NCBI RefSeq assembly: GCF_024347295.1
Contig: NZ_AP025458.1
Coordinates: 868,001-932,000 of the forward strand
DNA length: 64,000 nt
Origin: Vibrio artabrorum
GTDB taxonomy: Bacteria > Pseudomonadota > Gammaproteobacteria > Enterobacterales > Vibrionaceae
Reading direction: 5' to 3'
The translations under genes and the position numbers were made by a program. Under the pieces are notes generated by a model. The model did no database searches. It saw only the letters and a program-made list of their open reading frames with translations, and was not told the DNA's origin. Positions 17,544 to 27,728 of this stretch are shown here, in pieces. Every line of letters begins with the position of its first letter. The first letter of the stretch is position 1.

Positions 17544-19283
17544 GTGGCAGATAATAGTCAAACAACAGATTTAGCCGTAAGTGACAGCAACGACCACGCC
17601 CTTATTGCGCGATCTGAGCTCGACGAAGAAGGGCAAAATCCTGATCTGGGTGAACGCAGTTCGTCTAAGTTCGATATGGCCGTGGGTGATCTCGACTTAC
17701 TTCGTCAGGTCGTCTTAGTCCTTTCCATCTCAATTTGTGTTGCGCTTATAGTGATGCTTTTTTTCTGGGTAAAAGAGCCAGAAATGCGTCCATTAGGAGC
17801 GTATGAAACAGAAGAGTTGATCCCCGTTCTTGATTACTTAGATCAACAAAAAATCGAGTACGCTCTTGAGGGGAATACGATTTCAGTGCCTGCGAGTGAG
17901 TACAACTCTTTGAAGTTGAATATGGTACGAGCGGGGTTAAATCAAGAACGTAATGCCGGTGATGATATCCTCATGCAAGATATGGGGTTCGGTGTATCAC
18001 AACGTTTAGAAAAAGAGCGTCTTAAATTAAGTCGTGAACGACAACTTGCAAAAGCCATTGAGCAAATGCAACAGGTGCGTAAAGCTCAGGTTTTATTAGC
18101 GTTACCAAAACAAAGTGTGTTTGTTCGCCACAATCAAGAAGCTTCTGCTTCGGTGTTCCTAACACTGAGAACCGGCAACAACCTTAAGCAACAAGAAGTG
18201 GATTCTGTTGTGGATATGGTGGCGAGTGCGGTTCCGGGAATGAAAACCTCACGAATTACGGTGACCGATCAACATGGTCGACTTCTGAACTCAGGCTCTC
18301 AAGATCCGATGTCAACAGCGCGCCGTAAAGAACATGAATTAGAGCGCAACCAAGAACAAGCGCTGCGTGAGAAAATTGACTCCGTTTTGATTCCTATCTT
18401 GGGTTTTGGCAACTATACCGCTCAGGTTGATATTCAGCTCGACTTTAGCGCGGTAGAGCAAACGAGCAAACGCTATGATCCGAACACGCCGGCGACACGC
18501 AGTGAATATACCTTAGAAGACTACAATAACGGGAATACTGTCGCTGGTATTCCGGGAGCCTTGAGCAATCAGCCGCCTGCTTCGGCCACCATTCCTCAGG
18601 ATGTTGCCCAGATGAAAAATGGTGCGACAGGGCAAGGCTCAGTTCACAAAGAAGCAACTCGAAATTTTGAGTTAGACACCACGATCAGCCATGAACGAAA
18701 ACAGAGCGGCGCAGTTAATCGTCAGACAGTATCGGTGGCAATCAAAGACCATCAATCCGTGAACCCAGACACGGGTGAAGTGGTTCATACGCCCATTCCT
18801 GAGAGTGAAATTAATGCGATTCGTCAGGTGCTTATTGGTACGGTAGGGTTTGATGAAAGCCGTGGTGATTTACTTAACGTGTTGAGTATGCAGTTTGCGC
18901 CTCAAGTCGTTGATGTTGTGCCAGATGTGCCAATTTGGGAAAACCCGAGCTTTAATAATTGGGTTCGTTGGTTTGCGAGTGCCCTTGTTATTATTGTGGT
19001 TATTTTGGTGCTTGTTCGCCCTGCTATGAAAAAACTGCTCAATCCAGCAGCCGATGATGATGAGCAAATGTACGGCCCTGATGGCATGCCAATTGGTGCT
19101 GACGGTGAAACCAGCTTAATTGGTGGTGATATTGAAGGGGGAGAGTTGTTTGAATTTGGCTCAAGTATCGACTTACCAAACCTTCATAAAGATGAAGATG
19201 TATTGAAAGCAGTGCGTGCACTTGTCGCGAATGAACCCGAGCTAGCAGCTCAAGTAGTTAAGAATTGGATGGCAGATGGCTAA
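17544..19283 (+). CDS. fliF: Flagellar MS-ring protein FliF
   Basis: FliF forms the MS ring in the inner membrane, the base on which the C-ring and export gate assemble. The 579 residues show a first membrane helix at about 52-75 (VVLVLSISICVALIVMLFFWV). A periplasmic region holds the ring-building motifs (LDYLDQQKIEYALEGNTISV). A second helix at about 473-493 and an acidic C-terminal tail for FliG binding follow. The start is GTG at 17544. The 3' end overlaps fliG by 8 bases, which suggests translational coupling and matched stoichiometry. Confidence 0.96.
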   Translation: MADNSQTTDLAVSDSNDHALIARSELDEEGQNPDLGERSSSKFDMAVGDLDLLRQVVLVLSISICVALIVMLFFWVKEPEMRPLGAYETEELIPVLDYLDQQKIEYALEGNTISVPASEYNSLKLNMVRAGLNQERNAGDDILMQDMGFGVSQRLEKERLKLSRERQLAKAIEQMQQVRKAQVLLALPKQSVFVRHNQEASASVFLTLRTGNNLKQQEVDSVVDMVASAVPGMKTSRITVTDQHGRLLNSGSQDPMSTARRKEHELERNQEQALREKIDSVLIPILGFGNYTAQVDIQLDFSAVEQTSKRYDPNTPATRSEYTLEDYNNGNTVAGIPGALSNQPPASATIPQDVAQMKNGATGQGSVHKEATRNFELDTTISHERKQSGAVNRQTVSVAIKDHQSVNPDTGEVVHTPIPESEINAIRQVLIGTVGFDESRGDLLNVLSMQFAPQVVDVVPDVPIWENPSFNNWVRWFASALVIIVVILVLVRPAMKKLLNPAADDDEQMYGPDGMPIGADGETSLIGGDIEGGELFEFGSSIDLPNLHKDEDVLKAVRALVANEPELAAQVVKNWMADG

Positions 19284-20337
19284 CGAAATTGTTCCACAAC
19301 AAACCGAAGGCGGTGAAGTGCTTGATGTTGCTGGCGTGGATATCACTTCTATCTCTGGTGATGAGCGTGCTGCGATCTTGTTGCTCAGTTTAAACGAAGA
19401 AGATGCTGCTGGTATTATTCGTCATTTAGAGCCAAAGCAGGTTCAACGTGTGGGTAGTGCCATGGCACGCGCTGCGGATTTGTCTCAGGAAAAAGTGGGT
19501 GCGGTTCACCGTGCTTTCTTAGATGATATTCAAAAGTACACCAATATTGGCATGGGCAGTGAAGATTTCATGCGTAACGCACTGGTGGCGGCTTTGGGTG
19601 AAGACAAAGCGAATAACCTTGTCGATCAAATTCTACTTGGCACTGGATCGAAAGGTTTGGACTCACTTAAATGGATGGACCCTCGTCAGGTCGCGAGTAT
19701 CATCATCAACGAGCATCCTCAGATCCAAACCATTGTTTTGTCGTACCTTGATGCTGATCAATCGGCTGAGATCCTGTCTCAGTTCCCAGAACGCGTTCGT
19801 CTTGATTTGATGATGCGTATTGCTAACCTAGAAGAAGTTCAACCTTCAGCACTTGCTGAACTGAATGAAATCATGGAGAAACAATTTGCGGGTCAAGCGG
19901 GTGCTCAAGCAGCGAAAATTGGTGGTCTGAAAGCCGCTGCTGAGATCATGAACTACATGGACAATAACGTGGAAGGCGTCTTGATGGATCAAATCCGCGA
20001 TCAAGACGAAGACATGGCAACCCAGATTCAAGATCTTATGTTTGTCTTTGAAAACCTTATTGAAGTGGATGATCAAGGTGTTCAACGACTGCTGCGTGAT
20101 GTTCCACAGGACGTTCTTCAGAAAGCGCTTAAGGGTGCTGATGAAGGTTTACGCGAGAAGATCTATAAGAATATGTCAAAACGTGCGGCTGATATGATGA
20201 GAGACGATATTGAGGCGATGCCGCCAGTGAAAGTCTCTGATGTGGAAGCGGCTCAAAAAGAGATATTGGGTATTGCAAGGAAGATGGCCGACAGTGGCGA
20301 GATCATGCTGTCAGGTGGCGCCGACGAGTTCCTTTAA
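19276..20337 (+). CDS. fliG: Flagellar motor switch protein FliG
   Basis: FliG is the rotor protein of the C-ring that meets the stator (PomA in sodium-driven Vibrio motors). The 353 residues include the N-terminal FliF-binding domain (ERAAILLLSLNEEDAAGIIRHL), the middle EHPQ motif (NEHPQIQTIVLSYL) and the C-terminal torque helix, where conserved charges appear in LLRDVPQDVLQKALKGADE. The start overlaps the end of fliF. A strong intrinsic terminator follows 13 bases after the stop, although fliHIJ continue on the same strand. Confidence 0.97.
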   Translation: MANEIVPQQTEGGEVLDVAGVDITSISGDERAAILLLSLNEEDAAGIIRHLEPKQVQRVGSAMARAADLSQEKVGAVHRAFLDDIQKYTNIGMGSEDFMRNALVAALGEDKANNLVDQILLGTGSKGLDSLKWMDPRQVASIIINEHPQIQTIVLSYLDADQSAEILSQFPERVRLDLMMRIANLEEVQPSALAELNEIMEKQFAGQAGAQAAKIGGLKAAAEIMNYMDNNVEGVLMDQIRDQDEDMATQIQDLMFVFENLIEVDDQGVQRLLRDVPQDVLQKALKGADEGLREKIYKNMSKRAADMMRDDIEAMPPVKVSDVEAAQKEILGIARKMADSGEIMLSGGADEFL

Positions 20338-20349
20338 TACAGAAATCTC

Positions 20350-20378
20350 CAAAGCCCCACTCTGTTGGGGCTTTTCTT
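20350..20378 (+). terminator. Intrinsic terminator between fliG and fliH
   Basis: AAAGCCCCA-CTCTGT-TGGGGCTTT is followed by T-rich sequence. It lies inside what is usually described as one fliEFGHIJ operon and may lower fliH-J expression relative to fliE-G. Confidence 0.85.
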
Positions 20379-20462
20379 TATCCAATCTCGAACCACAGAT
20401 TAACGAAGTCTAACCGATTGAATTTACAATACAGTTTGACTCACTCATAGATAGGTACTGAT

Positions 20463-21263
20463 ATGTCAGGTGATAGAAAACGCGGCTTCCTGCGCCCCGA
20501 AGAAGATAATACGGTTGCCCAACCTCAGAAATGGGGGCTGCCTGACTACACCTCTGATGTGAATAAACAAGCCAAAGAAACCGCCTTTAACTATGATCCT
20601 GGCTGGATGCCTACGGTTGAAGAAGCCATCGAAGATGAAGCGTTGATTTTGACTGAAGAGCAAATCGAATTGATCAAGAAAGGCGCTTATCAGGAAGGGT
20701 TTCACCAAGGGCAAGAGGCTGGCTTCAAGCAGGGCTATGAAAAAGGCAAAGAAGAAGGGTTTACCGCAGGTCATCAAGAGGGCAACGAAGCCGGTAAGCT
20801 TGAAGGCGTTACGGCTGGACAAGAATACATTCAACAACAAGTGGCTATCTTTATGGGGCTTGCTAACCAATTTGCTCAGCCGTTGGAACTCATGAATGCT
20901 CAGGTTGAAAAGCAACTGGTCGACATGGTGCTGACCATGGTCAAAGAAGTGGTGCATGTTGAAGTACAAACCAACCAACAAATCATCTTGGATAGCGTCA
21001 AAGAATCGGTCGAGTCATTGCCTATTTCTGGTCACGCGATCACTCTGAAGTTGAACCCTGAAGATGTCGCCATTATTCGCTCTGCCTATGGTGAAACAGA
21101 ATTGGATTGTCGTAATTGGGAGTTGGTCGCGGAACCCGCCCTTAACCGTGGTGATGTTCAAATCGAAGCGGGTGAGTCGAGTGTTAACTATCGTATGGAA
21201 GAGCGCATCAAGAACGTCATTCAAAACTTCTGTGGTGTAAACCGCTATCAGGGGCATGAATAA
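20463..21263 (+). CDS. fliH: Flagellar export ATPase regulator FliH
   Basis: FliH binds the ATPase FliI and tethers it to the C-ring protein FliN. The 266 residues contain the hallmark glycine-repeat helix at about 80-120, with GxxxG spacing ([20 protein letters not shown], then [16 protein letters not shown]). The C-terminal FliH domain is about 140-260 ([15 protein letters not shown]). The N-terminus carries aromatic residues (W24, Y29) of the type that bind FliN and FlhA. The ATG follows GATAGGTACTGAT. The stop overlaps the fliI start by one base. Confidence 0.95.
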   Translation: MSGDRKRGFLRPEEDNTVAQPQKWGLPDYTSDVNKQAKETAFNYDPGWMPTVEEAIEDEALILTEEQIELIKKGAYQEGFHQGQEAGFKQGYEKGKEEGFTAGHQEGNEAGKLEGVTAGQEYIQQQVAIFMGLANQFAQPLELMNAQVEKQLVDMVLTMVKEVVHVEVQTNQQIILDSVKESVESLPISGHAITLKLNPEDVAIIRSAYGETELDCRNWELVAEPALNRGDVQIEAGESSVNYRMEERIKNVIQNFCGVNRYQGHE

Positions 21264-22582
21264 TGCTCGAGCTTGCGGATCGCCTGAGTCAATACAAAGT
21301 CGAAGGGCTAAAGTCCCGACCAATTGCATCCGGTAAATTGGTGCGTGTGGTTGGTCTAACACTCGAAGCGACTGGCTGTAAAGCGCCAATCGGTAGCTTG
21401 TGTTTAGTTGAAACGATGTCTGGTCAAATGGAAGCTGAAGTCGTGGGCTTCTCTGGTGATAACCTTTTTTTGATGCCAAGTGAGCAAATTACCGGGATCT
21501 TACCCGGCGCTCGTGTGACTCCGTTGACGTCAGAGAGCGGTATTCCTGTTGGAATGGAGTTGCTTGGACGTGTTATCGATGGTGTGGGTAACCCACTTGA
21601 TGGGTTAGGACCGATTTACACCGAGCAACGCGCTTCATTTAATGCGGAGCCAATTAACCCCTTAGCGCGTAAGCCTATTTCTGAGCCGCTTGATGTTGGC
21701 TTGAAAGCGATCAATGGTTTGCTTACCGTTGGTAAAGGGCAACGTATTGGTTTGTTTGCTGGATCGGGTGTTGGTAAGTCGGTCACGCTTGGTATGATGA
21801 CTCGAGGTACTACCGCGCAAGTGGTTGTGGTCGGGCTTATTGGTGAGCGTGGACGAGAAGTAAAAGAATTTATTGAAGAAATTCTTGGTGAAGATGGGCG
21901 TAAACGTTCGGTTGTTGTTGCCGCACCGGCGGATTCTTCGCCATTGATGCGCTTAAAAGGCTGTCAAACCGCGCTAGCGGTTGCAGAATACTTCCGAGAT
22001 CAAGGTTTAGATGTTCTATTATTGATGGACTCGTTGACGCGTTTTGCTCAAGCACAACGTGAAATTGCTTTGTCTGTGGGTGAGCCGCCAGCAACCAAAG
22101 GTTATCCACCATCGGTATTTGCTAAACTTCCCGCATTGGTTGAACGTGCTGGTAACGGTAATGATGAACAAGGTTCTATCACCGCTTTCTTTACCGTTTT
22201 AACCGAAGGTGATGATTTACAAGATCCTATTGCGGATGCGTCGCGAGCGATTCTTGATGGTCATATTGTGCTGTCACGTGAGATGGCTGATGCCGGTCAT
22301 TACCCTGCGATTGATGTAGAGAAATCGGTCAGTCGTGTTATGCCTCAAATCACGACAGAAGAGCACGTTTTGATGTCGAAAGCGGTGCGACAAGTGCTGT
22401 CTATTTGCCGAAAAAATCAAGATTTAGTTTCGATTGGTGCTTATAAGGCGGGCACCGATCCTGCCATTGATAGTGCCTTCACCCTGAAGCCGAGATTAGA
22501 TGAATACTTGCAACAGAAGATGAAAGAAACCGTGCCATACGACATGTGCGTCAATATGTTGAAACATGTATTAGGGGGGTAA
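21263..22582 (+). CDS. fliI: Flagellum-specific ATPase FliI
   Basis: FliI is the F1-beta-like ATPase that unfolds and loads export substrates. The 439 residues include Walker A ([10 protein letters not shown], about 167-176), the type III ATPase segment [16 protein letters not shown], Walker B ([18 protein letters not shown]) and the [16 protein letters not shown] signature. Length and motifs are standard. It overlaps fliH by one base and is followed after 19 bases by fliJ. Confidence 0.97.
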   Translation: MLELADRLSQYKVEGLKSRPIASGKLVRVVGLTLEATGCKAPIGSLCLVETMSGQMEAEVVGFSGDNLFLMPSEQITGILPGARVTPLTSESGIPVGMELLGRVIDGVGNPLDGLGPIYTEQRASFNAEPINPLARKPISEPLDVGLKAINGLLTVGKGQRIGLFAGSGVGKSVTLGMMTRGTTAQVVVVGLIGERGREVKEFIEEILGEDGRKRSVVVAAPADSSPLMRLKGCQTALAVAEYFRDQGLDVLLLMDSLTRFAQAQREIALSVGEPPATKGYPPSVFAKLPALVERAGNGNDEQGSITAFFTVLTEGDDLQDPIADASRAILDGHIVLSREMADAGHYPAIDVEKSVSRVMPQITTEEHVLMSKAVRQVLSICRKNQDLVSIGAYKAGTDPAIDSAFTLKPRLDEYLQQKMKETVPYDMCVNMLKHVLGG

Positions 22583-22601
22583 CGGGTGAATAAGGTCAGC
22601 C

Positions 22602-23039
22602 ATGGATAACGCACTAGAATTTCTTCTCGAGCAAGCGAAAGACAAAGAGAATCAAGCGGTATTAGCGCTCAATAAAGCAAATACTGAATTAGAAGGGTAT
22701 TATGAGCAGGTCGCACAGATCGAAAAATATCGACTGGATTATTGCCAACAACTGGTCGACCGTGGCAAAGCGGGTTTGACGGCCAGTCAGTATGGTCACT
22801 TAAATCGTTTTTTAACTCAATTGGATGAGACGCTCTCAAAGCAAAGAGAAGCGGAACATCATTTTAAAAATCAGGTCGATAACTGCCAAAACTACTGGAT
22901 GGAGTTGCGTAAAAAGCGTAAGTCTTACGAGTGGCTAATGGAAAAAAAGCAGAAAGAGAAAGTAAAATTGCAAGATCAAAGAGAACAAAAGCAAATGGAT
23001 GAGTTCTCAACTCTGCTCTACAGCCGAAAGAAGGTGTGA
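22602..23039 (+). CDS. fliJ: Flagellar export chaperone/stalk protein FliJ
   Basis: FliJ is the central stalk of the export ATPase, comparable to the gamma subunit of F1, and helps recycle chaperones. The 145 residues are almost wholly charged helix, forming a two-stranded coiled coil. The conserved hinge is GLTASQYGHLNRFLTQLDE and the C-terminus is Lys-rich (KKQKEKVKLQDQREQKQMDE). Sequence identity within the family is low; assignment rests on size, coiled coil and its place after fliI. Confidence 0.92.
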   Translation: MDNALEFLLEQAKDKENQAVLALNKANTELEGYYEQVAQIEKYRLDYCQQLVDRGKAGLTASQYGHLNRFLTQLDETLSKQREAEHHFKNQVDNCQNYWMELRKKRKSYEWLMEKKQKEKVKLQDQREQKQMDEFSTLLYSRKKV

Positions 23040-23092
23040 CCCTTAGTTACGATTGACATCAATGTTGTGCGTCAGGGGGGATGAAAAAATAT

Positions 23093-23108
23093 AGGCATGT
23101 TTCTTGCT
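23093..23108 (+). promoter_or_regulatory. Sigma-54 promoter upstream of fliK
   Basis: AGGCATGTTTCTTGCT has GG and GC 12 bases apart and a perfect TTGCT -12 box; the first base of the -24 box is A instead of T. It would start the fliKLMNOPQR-flhB transcript about 100 bases before fliK. Confidence 0.7.
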
Positions 23109-23217
23109 GCATTACTACAAAACTGCGTTTTATGCCCTTAATGGTATGAAAAGCCCCCGACTTTCTTTTTGTTGCCTAACAAAGTGGCGGCAAAGCTAGT
23201 AGATAGAGCTTGTATAT

Positions 23218-25299
23218 ATGAATGTTAGTCTTTCTTCAAATTCAGCGACCAGCAAAACGTCACCGTTGTTGGACTCCGGTTCTGCTTCTTCCAAGGTAGA
23301 AGAGACCGGTGATTCAAAAGGTTTCTTTGAGTCTTTTAAAGAAGCGCTCGGCTTTGAAGAAAGTGATAGCAAAGCTGCAGTAAAAGACACAGCAACCGCC
23401 TTAAAATCCGAAGAAAAACAGACGATTGACGGCGAACCTTCAGCGGATAAGACCAACGATGATTCAGCTGAGGCTAGCGAAGAGCAAACTAAGCAAGCGA
23501 CGGGTGTTGAAAATACGACGACGGATAAAATAGCCACTGAACAAACATCCGATCAGGATTCAGAGTCGAAAGCCAAAGCTTCCTCGACTTCGTCGGATGA
23601 CGGAACGTTAGCTGCGGTTCCGAATCAAGGTGTCCAATCTGAGCAAACAGCGGTCGATAGCGATTCTGACGGGCCGAAGGTTCAGGGTGCATCTCAAGCT
23701 AATGCAGCAATGAGCGAAGGCAATAAGTTGCTTGATCAGTTGGATGAGGCAAGCAAAACACTGAAGCAACCAACAAACGGCAAAGGCTTGCCCCAACAAG
23801 CTCAAATGGGTCAAGTTCAAGGCGATATTTCAGGAGCTCCTGCTGCTGGTGTTTCTGATAGCAATGCCGTGGACAACATGGCACAACAAACAAATGCAGC
23901 CAATCAAGAGAAGAGTCTTGAAGTCGATTCTGAAATTGCTGTACTTACCGGTGGTAAGGGGGTTTCTCAGTTGACGGATACTGAAATTCGACAGTTAATG
24001 GATAAAGGTATCACCCCAGAGCAAATTGAAGCGAGTATGAGCAGAGAACTGAGCCAAAAGAATACGGTCAGTGGGCGAGCTGTAGATCAGAGCCAAGCTC
24101 TGTCAGCGGCAGATATTGAACTTGCCAAGCAGGTCGATGCTCAAACCAAAGCGCTCAACCAACTGAATGAACAAATTGAATCAGAACAATCGGTTGTCGA
24201 TGGATTGGTTCAAAAGCAACAAAGTGGCGCTACATTGACGGTTGATGAACAAGCTGCTCTGGCGACTGCGACCGCAAATTTAGACTTGTTGAATCAACAG
24301 TTAGTCAATGTTCAGCAGCAAGCAAAGGCTTTACTGAGCCAAGATCCGAACGAGAGCAGCCTATCTGGTAAGCCAGTCGCCATTGATTGGGATAATACGG
24401 ATTCAAATGAAACTAAAGCGGTCGCTTCGGCAGCATCAACAGCGGCCGTAGCGACGGCAACACAGCAAGTGTCAGCGCAGGCAGCTTCTCAATCAACCAA
24501 CAATGCGTTCACGGATAAAGCGGCAATGCAACATGCCAGTAACGCACATGCGGCAGCTCAGCAATTGGTGTCTCAACAAGGGAATGCAGCCACAACACCG
24601 CAGCAAACCGCTTTGGATCCAAGTCTAGCAGCGCAAAACCCTGTGATGAATGCCGCGTCAGCAGCCACAAAAGCAGGCTCGACGGAAGCAATTCTTAAAG
24701 CGGAAGCTGGTGTCGAAGCACTGTCTGGTTTGGGTAAGGCAGGGACTAAAGAAGATTCTAAAGACTCGTCCTTGGCCCAGCAGATCGCTTCTGCGGCTGG
24801 CGTACAAGGAACAGCAACGGTTGGTTCAGCACCGACACGAGCAGAAATTCAAGCTGCCCAACAGGTGCCTTTGCAGCTCACTAAAGAGCTCGCCAATGAG
24901 CAAGTGGCTGAAAAAATACAAATGATGATGTCTAAGAACCTTAAGAGTTTGGATATTCGTCTCGACCCACCCGAATTGGGTCATATGAAAATCAGAATGA
25001 CCATGAATAATGATGTGGCGAACGTGCACTTTACAGTGACGAATCAACAAGCGAGAGATGTGATTGACCAAACATTACCTCGCTTGAGAGAAATGTTTGC
25101 TCAACAAGGTATACAGCTTGCTGATTCGTCAGTTCAGCAACAGAACTCTGGTCAAGGGCAAGAGAGATATAGCCATGGTGAGCAACAAACAGGCTCTAAC
25201 CGCACAAATGGTACTCAAGGTGCGGAAAACCTTGATAGCGGCAGCAATCTTGAATTGAATGTCGCATCAAAGCGTGATGGAATCAGTTATTATGCCTAA
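23218..25299 (+). CDS. fliK: Flagellar hook-length control protein FliK
   Basis: FliK is the exported ruler that measures the hook and switches FlhB specificity to filament substrates. The 693-residue protein is mostly low-complexity and rich in A, Q, S, T and E, as expected of an unfolded ruler. The conserved globular C-terminal domain (about 560-650) carries LDIRLDPPELGHMKIRMTM, the family signature. The N-terminal two thirds are poorly conserved between species. The ribosome site before the ATG is weak. The sigma-54 promoter at 23093-23108 lies upstream. The C-terminal domain makes the call firm. Confidence 0.94.
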   Translation: MNVSLSSNSATSKTSPLLDSGSASSKVEETGDSKGFFESFKEALGFEESDSKAAVKDTATALKSEEKQTIDGEPSADKTNDDSAEASEEQTKQATGVENTTTDKIATEQTSDQDSESKAKASSTSSDDGTLAAVPNQGVQSEQTAVDSDSDGPKVQGASQANAAMSEGNKLLDQLDEASKTLKQPTNGKGLPQQAQMGQVQGDISGAPAAGVSDSNAVDNMAQQTNAANQEKSLEVDSEIAVLTGGKGVSQLTDTEIRQLMDKGITPEQIEASMSRELSQKNTVSGRAVDQSQALSAADIELAKQVDAQTKALNQLNEQIESEQSVVDGLVQKQQSGATLTVDEQAALATATANLDLLNQQLVNVQQQAKALLSQDPNESSLSGKPVAIDWDNTDSNETKAVASAASTAAVATATQQVSAQAASQSTNNAFTDKAAMQHASNAHAAAQQLVSQQGNAATTPQQTALDPSLAAQNPVMNAASAATKAGSTEAILKAEAGVEALSGLGKAGTKEDSKDSSLAQQIASAAGVQGTATVGSAPTRAEIQAAQQVPLQLTKELANEQVAEKIQMMMSKNLKSLDIRLDPPELGHMKIRMTMNNDVANVHFTVTNQQARDVIDQTLPRLREMFAQQGIQLADSSVQQQNSGQGQERYSHGEQQTGSNRTNGTQGAENLDSGSNLELNVASKRDGISYYA

Positions 25300-25348
25300 T
25301 ATCAGCGCATAACAAGCTCATTAAAAGAATAGGACGTTAGGAAACAAT

Positions 25349-25840
25349 ATGTCTGAAGAACAAGATCCAGCTAAAAAGAAAAGTAAGCTTCCTATTATCA
25401 TTATTGCCGTTGTCGTTGTATTGCTCGGAGTTGGCGCAGCACTGTTCTTTTTCCTCGGTTCCGATGATGGTAGTGTTTCTGAATCACAGTCGCAGCCCGT
25501 TAACACGGTCGTCGCTGTAGAACCTGTGATGTATGTTAATATTCCTCAACCCTTTTTGTTCAATGTTACGGGTGATAAAAAAGATCGTCTCGTTCAAATA
25601 AAAGTACAGCTCATGGTTCGTGGAAGTAAGAATGAAGATTTAGCTCGCTACCATACGCCGCTCATCGAAAGTACGTTACTGGCAACATTTGCGTCTGCAA
25701 CGGTTGATCAATTGCGCTCCCTAACAGGACGAGTTGAACTGCGTGACAAGGCGACGGAAGATATTAAAGCAAGCCTAACTCAAGCTGTTGGCCTGCCTGT
25801 GATTGAAAAAGTGCTATTCACTGACTTCGTAATTCAATAG
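25349..25840 (+). CDS. fliL: Flagellar basal body-associated protein FliL
   Basis: FliL is a single-pass inner membrane protein that surrounds and supports the stator units. The 163 residues show a Lys-rich start, a membrane helix at about 15-36 (IIIIAVVVVLLGVGAALFFF), a Ser-rich stalk and a periplasmic stomatin-like domain with the typical end VGLPVIEKVLFTDFVIQ. AGGAAAC precedes the ATG. It lies 8 bases before fliM in the export/switch operon. Confidence 0.96.
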   Translation: MSEEQDPAKKKSKLPIIIIAVVVVLLGVGAALFFFLGSDDGSVSESQSQPVNTVVAVEPVMYVNIPQPFLFNVTGDKKDRLVQIKVQLMVRGSKNEDLARYHTPLIESTLLATFASATVDQLRSLTGRVELRDKATEDIKASLTQAVGLPVIEKVLFTDFVIQ

Positions 25841-25847
25841 GTAATTT

Positions 25848-26891
25848 GTGACCGATTTATTAAGCCAAGACGAAATTGATGCGCTGTTACACGGCGTTGA
25901 TGATGTTGACGACGTTGAAGATGCTGTAGAAACCGAAAATGAAAATGCAATCAATTTCGACTTCTCATCTCAAGATCGAATCGTCCGTGGTCGAATGCCG
26001 ACCCTTGAACTTATTAACGAGCGTTTTGCTCGTCATATGCGCATTAGTTTGTTCAATATGTTGCGTAAAACGGCTGAGGTGTCGATCAACGGCGTACAAA
26101 TGATGAAGTTTGGTGAGTACCAAAATACATTGTATGTTCCGACCAGTTTAAACATGGTTCGTTTTCGTCCATTAAAAGGGACGGCGCTGATCACCATGGA
26201 AGCCCGTCTTGTCTTTATTCTCGTAGAGAACTTCTTTGGGGGGGATGGCCGCTTTCACGCTAAGATTGAAGGTCGTGAGTTTACGCCCACCGAGAGACGA
26301 ATTATTCAGTTACTGCTAAAAATTGTTTTTGAAGACTACCGGGAAGCATGGTCTCCCGTGATGGGGGTTGAGTTTGAGTATTTAGATTCTGAAGTGAATC
26401 CAAGTATGGCGAACATTGTGAGCCCAACAGAAGTCATTGTTGTGAGTTCATTTCACATTGAAGTGGATGGCGGTGGTGGTGATTTCCATGTGGTCATGCC
26501 TTACTCAATGGTAGAGCCGATTCGTGAATTGTTGGATGCCGGTGTTCAATCAGACAAAATGGAAACCGATGTTCGCTGGAGCTCTGCACTGCGTGATGAA
26601 ATCATGGATGTGCCTGTCAACTTTCGAGTTAACCTGCTAGAGCAAGACATTTCTCTGCGTGACCTTATGGAGCTGCGCCCTGGTGATGTCATTCCAATGA
26701 AAATGCCTGAACACGCGACGATGTTCGTCGAAGAACTGCCGACTTATCGTGTGAAAATGGGACGTTCAGGCGAGAAGCTCGCAGTACAGATTTCTGAAAA
26801 AATTCAAAGACCGCATGTGGTTAAAACTGATCTCGCGTTTTTAGGTAAAGACTTAATGTCGGAACTCGAAAATAGCGACGATAACGAATAG
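25848..26891 (+). CDS. fliM: Flagellar motor switch protein FliM
   Basis: FliM is the C-ring protein that binds phospho-CheY and flips rotation. The 347 residues start with the CheY-binding peptide LLSQDEIDALLHG (residues 4-16). Next comes the middle CheC-like domain (about 45-230), with the GGDGRFHAKIEGREFTPTE region. The C-terminal SpoA domain (about 255-330) includes LRPGDVIPMKMPEHATMFVE. Translation starts at GTG 25848. It lies between fliL and fliN in the operon. Confidence 0.97.
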   Translation: MTDLLSQDEIDALLHGVDDVDDVEDAVETENENAINFDFSSQDRIVRGRMPTLELINERFARHMRISLFNMLRKTAEVSINGVQMMKFGEYQNTLYVPTSLNMVRFRPLKGTALITMEARLVFILVENFFGGDGRFHAKIEGREFTPTERRIIQLLLKIVFEDYREAWSPVMGVEFEYLDSEVNPSMANIVSPTEVIVVSSFHIEVDGGGGDFHVVMPYSMVEPIRELLDAGVQSDKMETDVRWSSALRDEIMDVPVNFRVNLLEQDISLRDLMELRPGDVIPMKMPEHATMFVEELPTYRVKMGRSGEKLAVQISEKIQRPHVVKTDLAFLGKDLMSELENSDDNE

Positions 26892-26919
26892 CAAAATAGA
26901 TAAAGTATAGGAATTGGCA

Positions 26920-27330
26920 ATGGAACCTAGTGAAGATCAAAAGCTGGCAGATGAATGGGCTGCAGCACTTGGTGAAGACCCTTTAGCGCCGTCAATTGAT
27001 GTCGATGATGTACTGGCAGCCCCACTTGACGAGCTAACCGATTCATCGACTCCGATTTCTGAAGATGAGCGCCGCAAGCTCGATACCATTATGGATATCC
27101 CTGTGACCATTTCGATGGAAGTAGGACGCTCTCAGATCAGTATTCGAAACTTACTTCAACTCAATCAAGGTTCGGTTGTTGAGCTGGATAGAATCGCAGG
27201 TGAATCACTGGATGTAATGGTTAATGGTACTTTGATCGCTCATGGTGAAGTGGTTGTCGTCAATGATAAGTTTGGTATTCGTTTGACGGACGTTATTAGC
27301 CAAACAGAAAGAATTAAGAAGCTTCGCTAA
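26920..27330 (+). CDS. fliN: Flagellar motor switch protein FliN
   Basis: FliN builds the lower C-ring and docks FliH. The product has 136 residues from the ATG at 26920, with AGGA 7 bases upstream; an in-frame TTG six bases earlier is possible but not needed. The acidic N-terminal half leads to a C-terminal SpoA domain (about 60-132) with IPVTISMEVGRSQISIRNLL and LNQGSVVELDRIAGESLDV. The stop overlaps the fliO ATG (TAATG), indicating coupling. Confidence 0.97.
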   Translation: MEPSEDQKLADEWAAALGEDPLAPSIDVDDVLAAPLDELTDSSTPISEDERRKLDTIMDIPVTISMEVGRSQISIRNLLQLNQGSVVELDRIAGESLDVMVNGTLIAHGEVVVVNDKFGIRLTDVISQTERIKKLR

Positions 27331-27728
27331 TGCGTTTTACGTCTGAGCGATGGATTGGGGCCGGGCTATTTTGCTTTCCCACGATGGCATTTGCCGCCAC
27401 GCCTCCCTCTCTGGATTTAGCGACCACTTTCGGGTCGCTAATTTTCGTTATAGCATTCATCTTATTGATTGCTTGGTTATTGAAGCGAATGCAAGTACCG
27501 GCTATGTCTAAGCAACAAGGCTTAGCGATTGTGAGGCAAATTCCGGTAGGAACGAAAGAGCGTATTGCTATTGTTCAAGCGGGTGATGAACAGTTCTTGG
27601 TTGGTATTACCACGCAGTCCATTCAGTTGCTCTCTAAGCTTGATAAACCTCTCACTCAGGAGATGCTGGAAAGAAGTTCATTTTCAAGTCAGCTTTCCCA
27701 ACTAATGAAAAAAGATGCAAACAAATAA
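27330..27728 (+). CDS. fliO: Flagellar biosynthesis protein FliO
   Basis: FliO is a small membrane protein that helps assemble the FliP ring of the export gate. The 132 residues show a hydrophobic N-terminal segment, a membrane helix at about 34-53 ([20 protein letters not shown]) and a cytoplasmic domain with [19 protein letters not shown] and the [13 protein letters not shown] motif. It is poorly conserved overall, but the position between fliN and fliP makes the call secure. Its end overlaps fliP by 14 bases. Confidence 0.93.
   Translation: MRFTSERWIGAGLFCFPTMAFAATPPSLDLATTFGSLIFVIAFILLIAWLLKRMQVPAMSKQQGLAIVRQIPVGTKERIAIVQAGDEQFLVGITTQSIQLLSKLDKPLTQEMLERSSFSSQLSQLMKKDANK

Noticed and set aside
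20466..20981. 171-residue open frame antisense to fliH
   Set aside because: Phe-rich composition is the mirror of the Lys/Glu-rich fliH codons; a shadow frame.
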